Shown here piece by piece: positions 1 through 12,250 of a stretch of 64,000 nt of DNA. Where the stretch lies: assembly GCA_003971905.1 (NCBI GenBank), contig RSEE01000127.1, forward strand, positions 62,001-126,000, written 5' to 3'. Positions within the stretch are counted from its first letter, which is position 1. Each line of letters begins with the position of its first letter. Source of the DNA: Moniliella sp. 'wahieum'. Lineage: Eukaryota; Basidiomycota; Moniliellomycetes; Moniliellales; Moniliellaceae. The notes under the pieces are model-generated. The model saw only the letters and a list, made by a program, of their open reading frames with translations, did not search any database and was not told the DNA's origin. Both the position numbers and the translations under genes were made by a program.

Positions 1-639
1 CTGCGAGAAAACGGAGTTCCAATAAAGAACACGCCGGTGTGCAACGAACATCAGCCCCCCCTCCACCCCTGGAAATGACGAGAAGCGGGAGTACTTTGGC
101 GCAGCAGGCCACACCAAAATGATGAGATTGGCAACTGTTGTAAAGGCATAGCTGCAGCATGACCTTCAGGATATTCGCATGTCCATAACGTTCATCCTTT
201 TGTGACAGGATTGCCCCAAAAGCCAGTTTCATCCGCGCCACTTGGCTTATTTCCACTTATTCTCTGTTAATTTATGTTGATTTTCCCTGCTTCTCTTCGT
301 TGTGCTACTTAGCCTATAGGCCCAGCTTGCGCGCTCAGCCTCGAAGGTCATTTGTTCTATTTATATAGCCTGTTGTCTCGCCTCACACTCCTCCTATTAC
401 TCTCATCCTCCGTAAATCTCAATCCAACTCTTCGCTTTCCCGTCTACGTTCCCTATAATAATGACTCTGTTTTTGTTCTTGGCCAATGTTCTCCGCTGAT
501 ATCTATACTTTGCATGAATGCTGCTTTGTTTGTTGACCTACAATATTCCTCAGTATCTACATCCCATCTCACTTGCTAATATAATTGTGTGGGACCAACG
601 ATCCCATGTGTAGGCCAAAAGATATCTATCATTACCTTT

Positions 640-870
640 GGTCACACTTATTTTGACCTCTGGATCTGATGCCTCCACACGTGTATACTCCGACTTGTCT
701 GAACCCCAGTCTCATCCTGGTGTGGTCGAAGGCTTAAACCTCCACCACGGCCTTCGCGATGGCATTTCCATATATCTCCAACAGAGGTGTTCTCAACCCA
801 GCCCGTTGTGTTCCTCCAAAATCTTGCACAATAGGGTCGTGACGGTGAACAGTGACTTCCGCCTAGCCTC
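640..870. repeat. Dispersed fragment F, copy 1
   Basis: By eye this segment aligns in the same orientation with 58240-58480. Shared blocks include the stretch around 'aggcttaaacctc', 'cgcgatggcatt' and 'tatctccaacagagg'. Read on the minus strand both copies give similar Trp- and Arg-rich peptides (WV.T...., then a Gly/Arg/Trp-rich part), so it may be the remnant of a repeated gene. No intact frame remains and I do not recognise a family. Confidence 0.45.
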
Positions 871-1710
871 ATCGGTTTTCGGGGCCAAAGCTCACTGAAA
901 CGATCCTAGTGACTATATCCATACCATGTGTAGAATGTAATACAGGCCGAGGGTCAAAAAATGCTGCTCCTGTTACTGCCAGGCTCGCTCATCCGGCGCG
1001 TGCTGTTAGCTCCTGCCAACCCAAGATCACGAAGGCAAAAGAGGACTTGGCCCGCGGGTCAGGACCCTCTGCATCTTCCGGCCATTCCCTTCCAAACCGT
1101 ATACAGAGTGAGTTATATACGACTAACAGCGTAGTGGGCGATGATGAAGAGAACTTTGCACCATTCTAAATGGAGATTGCTCCCATAGCATGATTCTGCT
1201 ACAGTGTTTATAGGGATCTTTTTTGTTGGCAATATTGGGGCAAAGTACTCGCGCGTCTCTGCATAACGGATTATGGGAAGACAGGCTCTTGAGTGCGTAC
1301 CTGTTAGGATCGAGGTCTGTGGACGACTGGAGTTTTTTGCAGTTGGCTCAGGGAGAGGGGGGACAAAAACACGAGGCAAAGATGCGTGCCATTCTGTTTG
1401 GGTTTCTCTACCCTCAACACAACTTTTCCTTTATTTTATCGCCGCGGTGAGCATTGAACAAGCTTGGAGCTTGATTCCTCCTGTCTTTCCTTTGTCCTCT
1501 TGTCAGCTACCGACACTGGTGCCGTCACTTCTTAAAGGGTTCTCCATTTCCCTTATCGCCCTTTTGGATGCGCTTATATATGTGTGCACAAAACATCTGT
1601 TGAGCTTTTACAAGGAGAGACCTGGAGCAAAGGGATGATCAGGAATAGAGGTGGACCACACGCTGCGCGACGCGGGAACGCAAGAGGCGCAGAGCGCGTA
1701 CCGGCGGGTG

Positions 1711-2175
1711 GTGCACGAGAGCATTGCGTCACCTTTGGAACACCGGGAGAAGGAGCTGCTTCGGCTGCTGGAACAAGCAGAATGCGACAAGAACGCCAAG
1801 TACCAGGAACGCACTCAAGAGCCGTTTTCCCACTGGTTTTCACGACGCGAAGAGGATACTACGGCACCAAGACAGCGGTCAAGATAGTATTTGCGCATTG
1901 GAAGGATTTGGTTACGGAGTCTCAATGGAAATGGTTCCTCGCTCGGATTGTCTATACCACGTTCATCCGTGTTCACAGTGACGCGCTTCCTAATAGGGTA
2001 TACGGGGCCGGATGGCGACCACGGAGGGACCTGATATCCTGACGATCCCCCTGGTTCCTTGACCTTGGTGGCGCTTCCAAGCAACCCCCGCAAGATGAAC
2101 GGTTCGGTTTAGACGCGTAGTAGCGTTCCGCCTGTCCCAGCCTTAAAGCTTAAGCTTGTCAATGATATGGATTCG
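1711..2175 (+). repeat. Dispersed repeat D, copy 1
   Basis: This segment aligns in direct orientation with 16121-16576 over roughly 450 bp, with many substitutions and small indels. Shared blocks include 'gggagaaggagctg', 'agcagaatgcgacaag', 'gccaagtaccaggaac' and 'ccctggttcctt'. In this copy a plus-strand frame from about 1651 encodes a charged helical stretch (around REKELLRLLEQAECDK) that is coding-like. Copy 2 has lost that frame. It could be a non-autonomous element or a duplicated gene fragment; I do not recognise it. Confidence 0.55.
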
Positions 2176-2563
2176 AAGGAGAGACGAGACGAAGCCACAG
2201 CTTTTAAAATGCGAGTATCGAATATTGATTCGACAGTGCATGTATCTCACAATAACTCCTGCGAACGAGATGGAAGAGATGGTGGTGAGAAATAAAGGAT
2301 GCGACAAAGAACGAGAGCTGTGGGAACATTACCGCCCACAGTCGCCCAAAAATTAGGCCACGGCCCAAGTAGCAATCCTTTTTATCGACCGGCCTTCTAT
2401 CCCACACATCACGTGCATTATAAACAGGCCATCAAAGATGTTTGGAATTGCGTAACAAACCGCTACAGTTAAGCCGCGGCACCCCGCACAGATCCAATTA
2501 CCGCTGGGGGGCAATGGGGGAGCGATCTCAGATTTCACTAGTAATCCTGAACTTCGAATGCTG

Positions 2564-2580
2564 ACCGGTTACCGGTTACC
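2564..2580. repeat. Heptamer array, core ACCGGT
   Basis: Two units of ACCGGTT followed by ACC give an exact 7-bp period. The unit is a 6-bp palindrome plus one spacer T. A second short array, with core ACTAGT and spacer C, lies at 2749-2765. Confidence 0.8.
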
Positions 2581-4211
2581 TTCCCTAAGCCCCTAATCCG
2601 GTATCTCTCTCTTCAGGCGTTGTGTCCATGTCACATGATGAGATCTGAGAGATTCACCTTATACAGTGCATGTCTTTCGCCTCATAATACCCTTTTTTCC
2701 TTGGCGCAAATATTAAATCACGATATCCACACACAGACCACCAATCAGCTAGTCACTAGTCACTAACCTATGCACTCGTTCTAGAGGGAACATATGCTTT
2801 CCACCATTGAAATTGATACAATTGATGGAAGAGAAGGTTTGGGTGCGGTGGGGCGGGTCGATCCGTTGATTATAATTGACCGACGTGCGCTCAGTAACAT
2901 GTAACAGAAAGGCTTGCTGACACTGCCCTTCCCCGTTGTGCCTTATATACTCTTTACACGGTGCAGCTGTATAATCGCGTGGGAGTAACTCGCGTAAGTC
3001 TATAGCAAAACCGGTAACCTAGTAACAACTGTCGTATATCTGTGGAGGTAAAATGCCATCAGGTGTGTCAGGCTCAGGGCCGCATAGCAGAGGCAGAGCC
3101 ATGGTTCTCGCCTGGCCATGTAGTGTCTGTGTCAGTGGGGTTCAGGGACATGTGACGAGGAATGTTATAATGCGGAGAGAAAGGCAGGGGCGTTGTTGGG
3201 CTCTGAGACCCTGCTGAGAGGCTTGATGTCACCGGTCAAGCTCAAGTCTCAGAGGTCCGGTCTGAGTGAGGCCTTGAAGCTTGAAGCTTGAGGGCTTGAA
3301 GGACGCAGTTGAGGATCTGAAAGGTAGCCGGTGGGTTGGGGAAGAGGGGGGAAGTGAAGTGCTCAGGCTGTTCAAGCGCTCGCGCAAGCCACGATATGGC
3401 GATTTGTGGCGACTATTACAGTAATTGATTGTGGCTAGACTGCAATAATGACAACCGACGACAAAACAAACATGGACCGCCGTTCTCCACTAGTTACCGG
3501 GCATGCATAGCAACCCCCCTGGGGAAAGCCAGGATAGGTAGGTATACTAGCACAGTCAGGAGAGGAAAAGATGCGCGAGAGGCAGGCCCGTTTCGGCTCT
3601 CTTCCGCCTCCTTGTTTGCTTCACTGCGAGTGCATTCCTCTGATATCACGCTACTTCTCTCTGTCGTTCTCGTTGCCCATACGGTACCGGGCGTGGATTG
3701 AGGTTCCACGCCTGGGGGGCGCAAGGACGGAACAGAGCTACACACCTTTTGCACAGAAGTATTGCTGGATAGCAGACGTGACTTGTGCCCCGATAGCAGA
3801 TGCTGCGGTTGGGCAGCACGTGATATTAGGGACAATGCATTGATGGATGAGATCGATAGGATCTGAGATGATCGATGAGAGATCTGAGATAGGATGGGAG
3901 GCGCGTCCAGGCCCCAGGGCAGGGTGGGGGACGAAATTGACAACTCGAGCTAATTGGCTGTTACTTTTTTTTTGCTCGACGCGCCGCATTGAGCATGGCA
4001 GGCACGAGGCGTGTGTGCAGCCTGGCAGCGGCCGTGCTGCGTACCTCCGCCTACAGCGCACTGGGCCCGTGCCACGGGCTGGACGTGGTCTTAGATACCA
4101 GGCACAGAGGCCGCGGCCCAGGTCATAAAATCAACCGAGCGAATCAGCGCTCTCTTCTCCGTCCGTCCTGGCAACCACCTCCATCTCTTCCTCTCCCGCC
4201 GCCTCCTCGCC

Positions 4212-7200
4212 ATGCCGCCGTCAACGAGCGTGGTCATCAGTCAGCTCGAGCCTGCGGTCTTCCTTCGCGGGCAGAGCGCCGCTGGCCAGGATGCGCGTGG
4301 CCGCCGCAGGCAGGTCAACATGACTGGCCAGCCCAGTCAGTTGCGTGCTCTCCTCAGCCTGCACGTCTCCAAGCCCATCCGCGTGCGCGAGATTAGCATC
4401 ACCCTTGAGGGCACCTCCCACACTGAGTGGCCTGAGGGGATCGGCCCCAACCGTCTCGAGCTCTTCGAGGACTCGGAGATCATCAAGCAAACCACCACCC
4501 TATTTTCCGCCCGCCGCGACAACGCCACGACTGCTGCGCCCCGTTCCTTATCTCAATCGGCTGGCAGCACCCCACTCTCTACACCCCCCTCAACGCCTGG
4601 ACCCGCCCCCAGACTTTTCAGAGGCCGCTCCTCCAGCTTGGACACGAACCAGGCGCCTTCCCTTAACGCCCTGCCCCCAGCCCCTCGCTCTGTCTCCTCC
4701 TCTCGCGGCGGCCGCAGCTCGAGTGCAGCCCGCGGCCCCACTCCAGCCGACCGCGTTCTGGCGGACCGCGAGAGCAAATCGGATATCCGATCAGCAATCA
4801 GCAATGTTGCATCGCGCGCCGGCGCCGCCTTGCGGCCGCCGTCTCCTTCCACCCCTATCCATGATCCAGGACGCGCATCGGGGTCCCCTCTACACTCTCG
4901 TGGCCGAGAAGGCTTTCCACGCAGTGCTCCAACCACACCAGGTGAAGGTCCTTCTCTCTTGAGCACCTATCCTGCGGTGGAGCGCGAACGGGTTTTGAGT
5001 CCCCTGGAAAAGGGGCTGAAGAAACTCAACATAGCTCGCTCTCGGAGCCGGAGTGCGTCACGAGAGGGGGGACAGCCCCCAGCGTCAACGCCAACCCGCA
5101 GCACAGCACGGGCACCGAGCAAGGGTCCAGACGGCGGACCGCCCCCCGCCCCATCGTCCGGGCGCGCTGCTGCCCCCATTGCCATCTCTCGTGTCCCTGA
5201 GTCTGAGTCGGAAGACCATGTCCCCGATTACTTCAACCACTCACCCCACCACATGTCCCTACCCAGCAGTGCGGTGACTACCCCTTACACGGAGGAACCT
5301 CCAACCTACACCTATGATCCCCCAGATGGCTCGTTGACAACTCTCTCCAGCTCGGACGAAGCACTTCCATTGAGTGAACCTACCTCGGCTGGCTCGGCTC
5401 CTTCGACTTTTACAGACTCGGGTGGGATGGCAGCTGTGCCGCCCCAGCCACAACCGTCCCCTTCCAACAGGGTGTCGCCCGAGCTCCGCCCTCCGGGGCG
5501 TCCCTCGGACCCTGCACCCGAGAGCGTCTGGGCAGCTGGCCCCCAAGGCAAGAGTATCTTGCACCATACGCCTCGTGAACGGACTCGGGACGTATCGATC
5601 CCTCCTCCCGGTGCAGTTAGGTTTGATCCAACTACGATGGGCACCCAAACACACGGCGTGTCCCCTCCGTCCGGCTCGGCTGTAACAAGCCCCCAAAGCT
5701 CATCTCCACACAACCCCTCCACTCCGCTCTCCGAGCGGCACCGGTCTAAATTGGTTGGTATGGGGATGCTCAGTCGTGCCCTTGCCGACCAGGGTCGTGA
5801 CAACGAAGACAATTCTGAATTTAAACCTGGTATGTGCCCTACTCTGCTCTTCTGTTCAGCGGTGTCTGACTGCTGGCTGTCTCTTGCACCTTCTAGGCAC
5901 CTACACGTTCCCCATTTGCATCCCTCTGCCTAGCAACCTACCGCCCACGCTGCACGCCGACTTTGGTGGCAACACGTATATGCTGAAGGCGCTCGTCCAG
6001 CGACCGGGAGCGTTGACGCCCAATCTGACGGCCGAGAAGGAAGTGACGCTGGTCCATGCACCTGAAGACGAAGAGCTGGAGCAACTGGATCCGATTGTGG
6101 TGCAGCGCATCTGGGAAGACGCTCTGTCCTACGTAGTGATCATCAGTGGCAAGAGCTTCCCTATTGGCGGGAGCAAGATTCCCATCTGGCTTAAGTTTGT
6201 GCCCTTGACCAAGATATCGGTGCATCGCTTGACGGTGAGTCTGGAAGAGAAGACGGATTACTTTGCCAAAGGGCGAAAGGTGGCTCGACACGAGAACCCT
6301 CGTAAATGGCAACTTGTCCATCTCTCCAATGCGGATGGGACGCCACTACTCCCTGTACCAGACGATCCGCAAGCCTATCGAAACTTGCAGAATGCGACAT
6401 TGGCCCCCCTGTTCGTGGCCGGTACGGACCCAGGTGATGTGATGGCGCCTGATCCCGAAGATGCATTGGCGCGGATGATGGATCCGAATGGGCCGTGGGA
6501 GATGGTTCTAGACGTGGAGATACCCAAGAAGCTGCCCAAGCTCAACCTTTCGTCGAGCCACGCCAAAAGCAGCATTGCTGTTCACCATACGCTCCAGATT
6601 GTGATCCGGATCGAACGTGGCGCTGATCCAGACTCTACCTCAAAGCGACGCCTGTTTGACATTGTGATTGAGGCACCCATTTCGCTCAACCACTCGTACA
6701 CCAACGACGATTGGATCAAGCTGCCTAATTACGACCAGCCCGAGGGCACACGTTCCCTGCCCACTGATGGTATGGGACAGGGTATGTTCCAACCCGATCC
6801 TGTTACCACGCCAGGCGCTCCCTCGTTGCCCCTGCATCGGGAAGAAGACCGTGGTCGGTCGCGCAATGCGGGAGGCATGTTACCGCGCCTATTGAGTTCC
6901 AGCGCCTCGCGCGACCGCTCAATGGCGCGGGGCCCGTCGAATGATCGCACCAGTGACCGTTCGTCTTCCGGGCCATTTAGTTCGCCCTATTCACACCTTC
7001 CACTCACACTCCGCACGCCGCGCTCGTCGGTAGAAGGCGGGAGCCCTCGTCCAGTTCTCTGCGAGGGCTGCCGGGCGGGAAGAAGGTGGGCGAGGCACCG
7101 CCTGCGCAAACGCAGTCGGCCGAGTCGCGCGCCTGTCTCGGCGCTGGTTGGCGTTGAGCCAAGCGAGCGCACGCTTTGGCACCAACCTCGAGCTTCCGGG

Positions 7201-7315
7201 CGAGCACCGGGAAGGGGAAGATGGCCTTCCGGAGCCTTCGGAGCCGCCACCGCCTTCGTACCAGGCCGCGGTGTTTTCGCTGCCTGTGGCGCCTGACGCC
7301 GGCGTGGAAGGTTAG
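4212..7315 (+). CDS. Alpha-arrestin (ART family) with PY motif
   Basis: This is an arrestin-fold adaptor of the kind that recruits the Rsp5/Nedd4 ubiquitin ligase to membrane cargo. Exon 1 (4212-5829) starts with an N-terminal arrestin segment containing TEWPEG. It is followed by a Ser/Pro-rich insertion of more than 400 residues. An intron at 5830-5896 restores the frame into the arrestin strand GTYTFPICIPLP and then the C-terminal arrestin domain, including 'VPLTKISVHRLTVSLEEKT'. From about 7000 the obvious coding shifts frame twice, near 7000-7020 and 7128-7134. In the last frame it ends ...EPPPPSYQAAV... with TAG at 7313-7315. PPSY is a PPxY motif, as expected for ligase binding. The start ATG at 4212 precedes the first arrestin strand. 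Family is confident; the exact paralogue (Art1/Ldb19-like is my guess) is not. Confidence 0.84.
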
Positions 7316-7440
7316 GGTGGGGCGGGGGCGTTGGGGAGTGCGCCATGAGCAGCCGAGTTGGCGCAGTGGAGGCCCAGCACGGCAACGGATCGGCGAGTAC
7401 TGGAATCCTGTTGAAGCGTTGGTGCGCGCGTGGCCGGGGG

Positions 7441-7470
7441 TAGATGGTAGATGGTAGATGGTAGATGGTA
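7441..7470. repeat. (TAGATGG)4 microsatellite
   Basis: Four perfect 7-bp units lie about 125 bp after the arrestin stop codon. Unlike the other period-7 arrays in the window, this unit has no palindromic core. Confidence 0.9.
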
Positions 7471-7699
7471 GCACTACGGCTATCATTCGGTACGTGTACT
7501 ACTTGTACACGTTTACCCCAGACGCGCCCCCAATCAAGCCGCGGTGCCAACGTGGCGGCTGACATAAGCGTCCGCTGACGCAGCGCGGCCGGCTGGCTGA
7601 GGCCGCTGGCCTGCCTGGGGCGGGCGTGCGCAGCGCCCCGGCCGCACCGCCATCGTCCCGCCCCCACCACTCTCTGGCGCATCGGTCGTGGCGCTCAGC

Positions 7700-9191
7700 A
7701 TGTCGCGCTCCAACGTCATCATCCTCGACAACGGCACTGGCTTCTCCAAGATTGGGTGCGTCCATTCGTCCATCTTCCCCCTCCCCGCTAACTCCCTTGC
7801 CCTCTTCCCCCTTCCGCAGCTATGCCGGCAACTCGGAGCCTTCGTTTGTCTTCCCCACTGCCATTGCGCTTCGCCCGCAAGGCGGTTCCGCTGCTTCCAC
7901 GGCTTCGGGACGGCCCAGTGTGCCGACCAAGCCAGCCGGACTGGGCGGCGCCGGCAACCTGGCGACAAAGCGCGGGATCGAGGATCTGGACTTTTACATT
8001 GGCGACGAGGCATTTGCTCACGCCAAGTCGTACCAGGTCGAGCAGCCCATCCGTCATGGTCTGGTGGACAATTGGGACCATATGGAACGCTACTGGGAGC
8101 AGTGCATTTTCAAATATCTTCGTGCCGAGCCCGAAGAACACTATGCGATGCTCACTGAGCCTCCGCTGAACCCGCCCGAGAACCGTGAGATGACGGCTGA
8201 AATCTTTTTCGAGTCGTTCAATATCAAGGGCCTGTACATTGCCGTCCAGGCTGTCTTGGCTCTTGCAGCTTCTTGGACGTCCAATAAGGTTACTGATCGC
8301 ACCCTGACCGGCACCGTCGTTGACTCGGGCGATGGTGTGACCCATGTCATTCCCGTGGCTGAAGGCTACGTGATTGGCAGTTCCATCAAGCACATCCCCA
8401 TTGCTGGTCGTGATATTACCTACTTTGTCCAGCAGCTGCTGCGTGATCGCGGAGAGGCTGCCAACATCCCTCCCGAGGACAGCCGCCGGGTCGCTGAGAA
8501 GATTAAGGAAGACTACTGCTACGTCTGCCAGGACATTGTTCGCGAGTTCCGCAAATACGATGCCGACCCGTACAAGTACTTTGAGCGCTTCACGGGCGAG
8601 AACAAGGTGACGAACAAGACGTACGATGTGGATGTGGGATACGAACGTTTCCTTGCGCCGGAGATCTTTTTCAATCCCGAAATCCTCTCCTCGGATTTCC
8701 TCACTCCGCTTCCGGAGGTGGTGGACAACGTGATTCAGGGCAGCCCGATCGATGTGCGCAGAGGGTTGTACAAGAACATTGTCCTTTCGGGTGGGTCGAC
8801 CATGTTCCAGCATTTTGGCGCTCGTCTGAAGAAGATCTGCGGGACATCGTCGATCGTCGTTGCTGCGTCGGAGCTGGCTGCCGGCGGCAACGCTCGCTCG
8901 TCCGGGATGGACGTCAACGTCATCTCGCACAAGATGCAGCGCTACGCGGTTTGGTATGGTGGTTCTCTCCTTGGGTCTCTGCCCGACTTTTACAACTTTT
9001 GCTACACCAAGGCCGACTATGATGAGCACGGCCCGAGTATTGTCCGCAAGTTTTCGATTCTGGGCGCGCGTGTGAGCACTGAGACGGGATTGTACTGGCC
9101 CTGGCCTAATCCGCCGATCGATCAAATGCACTCCATCTCGATTCTGTTACATGTTACACCTTTGGCAGGTCTGTATGTACATTCATACTAA
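7700..9191 (+). CDS. ARP3: Actin-related protein 3 (Arp2/3 complex)
   Basis: Arp3 is one of the two actin-like subunits of the Arp2/3 complex, which nucleates branched actin at endocytic patches. Exon 1 (7700-7755) encodes [19 protein letters not shown], the nucleotide-binding phosphate loop. The intron at 7756-7819 rejoins in frame to YAGN.EPSF. Further actin-fold signatures are visible: [17 protein letters not shown], the GDGVTHV loop, and [15 protein letters not shown] near the C-terminus. The frame then runs open to 9191. The last 40 residues after FSILGARV do not look like a normal Arp3 tail. A GTGAGC at 9072 and a CAG at 9166-9168 could define a last intron, so the true 3' end is uncertain. 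No frame breaks were seen, unlike most neighbours. The gene points toward the convergent septin gene. Confidence 0.95.
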
Positions 9192-9377
9192 GAACAAAAA
9201 CCCACAGTTCAGGGAAGACAGAGCTATAGGGTTCGATGGGGAATCACGGGCTCTTCAAAGGAAACGGGGACAGGAGGGATAGGCACGACCACAAGGCGGT
9301 ACCGCTCCCAGAATGAACGAAAGTAAGGCCGGCAGAGAGTAAAGGGGGCACGGGCAAATGCTGCCGACCACGCACCA

Positions 9378-10736
9378 TCAAGGCAGGGAGAGAAGGGAGG
9401 ATGCAGTTTGCAATCTGCCCTTAGTTACGCAAAAAGCCCTTTTCTTGGTTTGACTCTGCTTTTCAGGAGTGAAGGGACGGCCCATCTCGACTCGCCGCTT
9501 GCGGTCGACGAGCTCGGCCTGCTGCGCTTCGAGGGACGCCTTCATTTCGCGGTGGCGTGAGTAGAGCTCCTCCTCGGATTGCTTCAGCTTGGCTTCCTTC
9601 TCGGCAACTTTTTGCTGGAAGACAAGCTTCATCTCGTTCTCCATCTTGGCCAACTTGCCTCGTGTAGCGCTCGCTCCTCGGCAATCTTGGCAGCCGGATT
9701 GACTTCTTTGAACACAGAGTGTGTCCTGTGCGACACCCATGGCCAGCAACTTTTCTGTGCGGTACTTTTCGTACAGCGTGTTGTTGGTGTGCTCCTTGAG
9801 TTCCTCCATGTGGGTCCGGATGAGCATCTGACGCAACTTGACAAAGTCGCAATGATCTCATTGTCCACCTCGATCACGCCCCATGGGTAGCCCGCCCACG
9901 CACGCGCCGGCCATCGGCCGTGTCCACCTCAGAGTTGGCGCCAACGACCGCAAAGGGCACCTTGCGCTAAAAATGCCATAACAACATGTCAGGTGTCAGT
10001 GTACCGGTAGCGGAAGGAACTCGGGGGAGACATACGGCAATTTCCGCATTCTCTGCATACGTCTCCTCGTCGTCATTATCGTAGACAGGAGCGTGGAAAA
10101 TGTCAATCTGGTGATAGGCAATGTCGGCAAGAATGCGTTCCTTGAAGGCACTGATCTCCTCGTCCGTGAGCGTATCCGACTTGGCAATGACGGGGATGAG
10201 GTTGACCTTGGTGTGAAGGCGGCGCATAAACTCCACGTCGATCGGGCGCAGGGCATGGCCGGTGGGCTGGATGAAGTACAAGCATGCATGGACACGGTTG
10301 TCAACGAGCTTGTTACGGTTCACCCGGTTCTCCTGCTCGAGGTACGCGTCAAAGCGCTGCTCAATGTTGTCGACAATGGGCTTCCAAGAGCCGTCGTTGT
10401 TGACGAAGTCGCCAAATCCGGGCGTGTCCACCACATTGAGGCGCAGACGCACCCCGCTCTCCTCAATGTCGGCGCTGATGGACTCGATGGCGACCGTCGA
10501 CGGGCGCTCGGCATGGGGGGGGGGACTGCCTTGGCCGGGTAGAGGGGGGTGCTGAAAAGGGTGTTGACCAGCGTCGACTTGCCCAGTCCGCTCTCGCCAA
10601 CAACCATGCAGGTAAAGGTGAAGCCCTTGCGGACGCTCTTGCGGTGAACCTGGTTGGGCAGGTTGGCAAAGCCAACGTAGCCGGACAGTTTCTTGCGCGC
10701 AGGCGCAGCAGCAGGCGCGGCGGCGACGTCAGCCAT
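9378..10736 (-). CDS. CDC3: Septin, Cdc3-type
   Basis: Septins are filament-forming GTPases at the bud neck, septa and hyphal tips. Translation starts at 10736 ([16 protein letters not shown]). The Cdc3-like [20 protein letters not shown] follows, including the basic membrane-binding stretch. The GTPase motifs are GESGLGKST (G1), DTPGFGD (G3) and AKSD (G4). The C-terminal part is a charged coiled coil ([20 protein letters not shown]). An intron lies at 9967-10035. The frame is broken at a run of ten G at 10515-10524, just after [10 protein letters not shown], and again near 9840 and 9720. Protein similarity continues smoothly across each break, so sequencing error is likelier than decay. It is convergent with ARP3. 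Cdc3 is chosen over other septins from the N-terminal motif. Confidence 0.92.
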
Positions 10737-11192
10737 GGCGGAGGGCAGCAGGTGGCGAGGGAGGCGGAAAGGGCGAGGGAGAGGGCGAGGGCGAGGGCAG
10801 GCGCGATGGGGAGGGCAAACGCGAGGACTGGCGCCAGGACGCGGCAGGCGTTGCTGCCGCAGCCGTGGTACACTGCCCCGCGCCGGTCGCCTGCTCCACG
10901 TCGCCCCCACTCGCACAGCGCCTGTGTCTGGCAAGCGCGCCGACCGGCAGCCTTAGGGCGCGCGCGCCACCTTGCCCTGCCCTGTTCTGCAGGGGCACAA
11001 TCAATTGATCACGACACAGAGACTGGTGATCTAGTGATCGATGATCGCCGGCATAGTTGAACATTGAATAATTGAACACCCACCCAGACCCGAGCTCCTC
11101 CGAGGCTGCGTTACGCGTGGCAGACGCTATCCCCCTTTTCATTCCCTCTCCTCTCCATCTCCATCTCATCCCACAGGCAGTCACCTGAACTT

Positions 11193-12250
11193 TCACAATG
11201 CACCCACACTCTTGAGCAAACCCTCAAGCTCGTGCTTCTGGTCCAACGCGGCCAAGTCATCCGAGCCACCCAACAAGTCTCCACCAAAAGGATGGTAGGG
11301 AACGTCCGGTGGCCCGCAACCTCAGCAAAGCAGGTTGGAACGTCGAGTAGTCCGCTGCAGCAACCCGACAGTGTCAGCATGATAGGTCGACGCACCACAC
11401 AGGAAGAACACTCAGTACTCACGACGCACATCCACCTCGACCACGGTGAACTTGGCCTTGAGGTCAGTAAGCAGTTTCTTGGCCCGCTTCGAATAGGGGC
11501 AGTAGTAGGTTTGCTGAATACGACCACGCCTTCCGACGTGCGCTTCAGTCGCCAAGCGACAGGGTCCGAGCGATACTAGAGAAACCAGGCAGGTCAGTCC
11601 CTCGCCTCCTACTGCAATTCATACACATACCATGCCCAATCCTCCTTGCTCTCCCTGCCCTCGCGCACCAGCCGTTCGAGTGCCACATCCTGCTCGGCTC
11701 TGTTGGACGGCGTGAGCCAATCCTTCCAGTCTGCGGGCAAGGTCCAGGACGAAGGGTCATTGGCCATCCCCAAAACGGCGTGGAGGAAAAGGATGGTACG
11801 CTCAGTATGCGTCGTAGCCGCCTTGGCCAGCTCAACAAGGGGAAGCGGCACCAAAGTTGGTGCTGCTGGTGAAGGTGAAGGAGATGCAGATGCAGATGCA
11901 GATGCAGAAGAAGATGAAGGTGAGTCGACTGTTCCAGGGGGGGTTGTGAGTTCGGCAATCAAGGTTGGATCGGGGACGTCAGTCGTTCTTAGGACTGAGG
12001 ACGAGGAGGCCAATCTAGTCCTTGTGACGGGAAGTAACATTTCCTTTTTCCCAGGACCAGGGAGGTGCCAGCCGCGCACGTGGGCACATACGAGCAGTAC
12101 ACTGGCACCACCCAGGGCAAAAAGAAAGATGAGGAGCATGCGAGCACGACGCCGAGCAGGTCTTGCGTGGCGGTGCAACGTTGCTGGGCCGGGCAGCTCG
12201 TCGCCGCCTGAACCAATGTCGTTCAGTAGCTGGTACCGCTTTTCAGGCAT
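11193..12250 (-). CDS. Membrane-anchored glutaredoxin (Grx6/7-like)
   Basis: This is a predicted type II membrane protein with a lumenal glutaredoxin domain. From the start at 12250 (MPEKRYQLLNDIG), a basic cluster PARRRAR precedes a transmembrane helix at about residues 38-58 (MLLIFLFALGGASVLLVC). A Ser/Ala/Pro-rich linker follows, encoded partly by repeated GATGCA. After a short intron at about 11584-11636 comes the thioredoxin-fold domain with active site CPYS, then KRAKKLLTDLKAKFTVVEVD. The later part reads GHRTFPTILLGGDLLGGSDD and ends ELEGLLKSVGAL with the stop at 11193-11195. The frame is broken near 11510 and at 11286-11289, each consistent with one base missing from a short homopolymer. 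A single-Cys CPYS site in a membrane-anchored protein matches yeast Golgi Grx7. Confidence 0.8.

Larger units (their letters stand above)
1..4211. other. Gene-poor left flank
   Basis: No gene could be supported here. The stretch holds two fragments repeated elsewhere in the window (640-870 and 1711-2175) and heptamer arrays at 2564-2580 and 2749-2765. Between 3240 and 3310 there are AAGCTT-rich short repeats. The possible reading frames are short and lack recognisable domains. The last 200 bp before 4212 are pyrimidine-rich and are probably the promoter and leader of the arrestin gene. Confidence 0.6.

Noticed and set aside
7788-9131. 447-residue open frame on the minus strand
   Set aside because: It is antisense to the Arp3 exon, whose protein is unmistakable; the antisense frame has no domain and arises from codon bias in a GC-rich gene.
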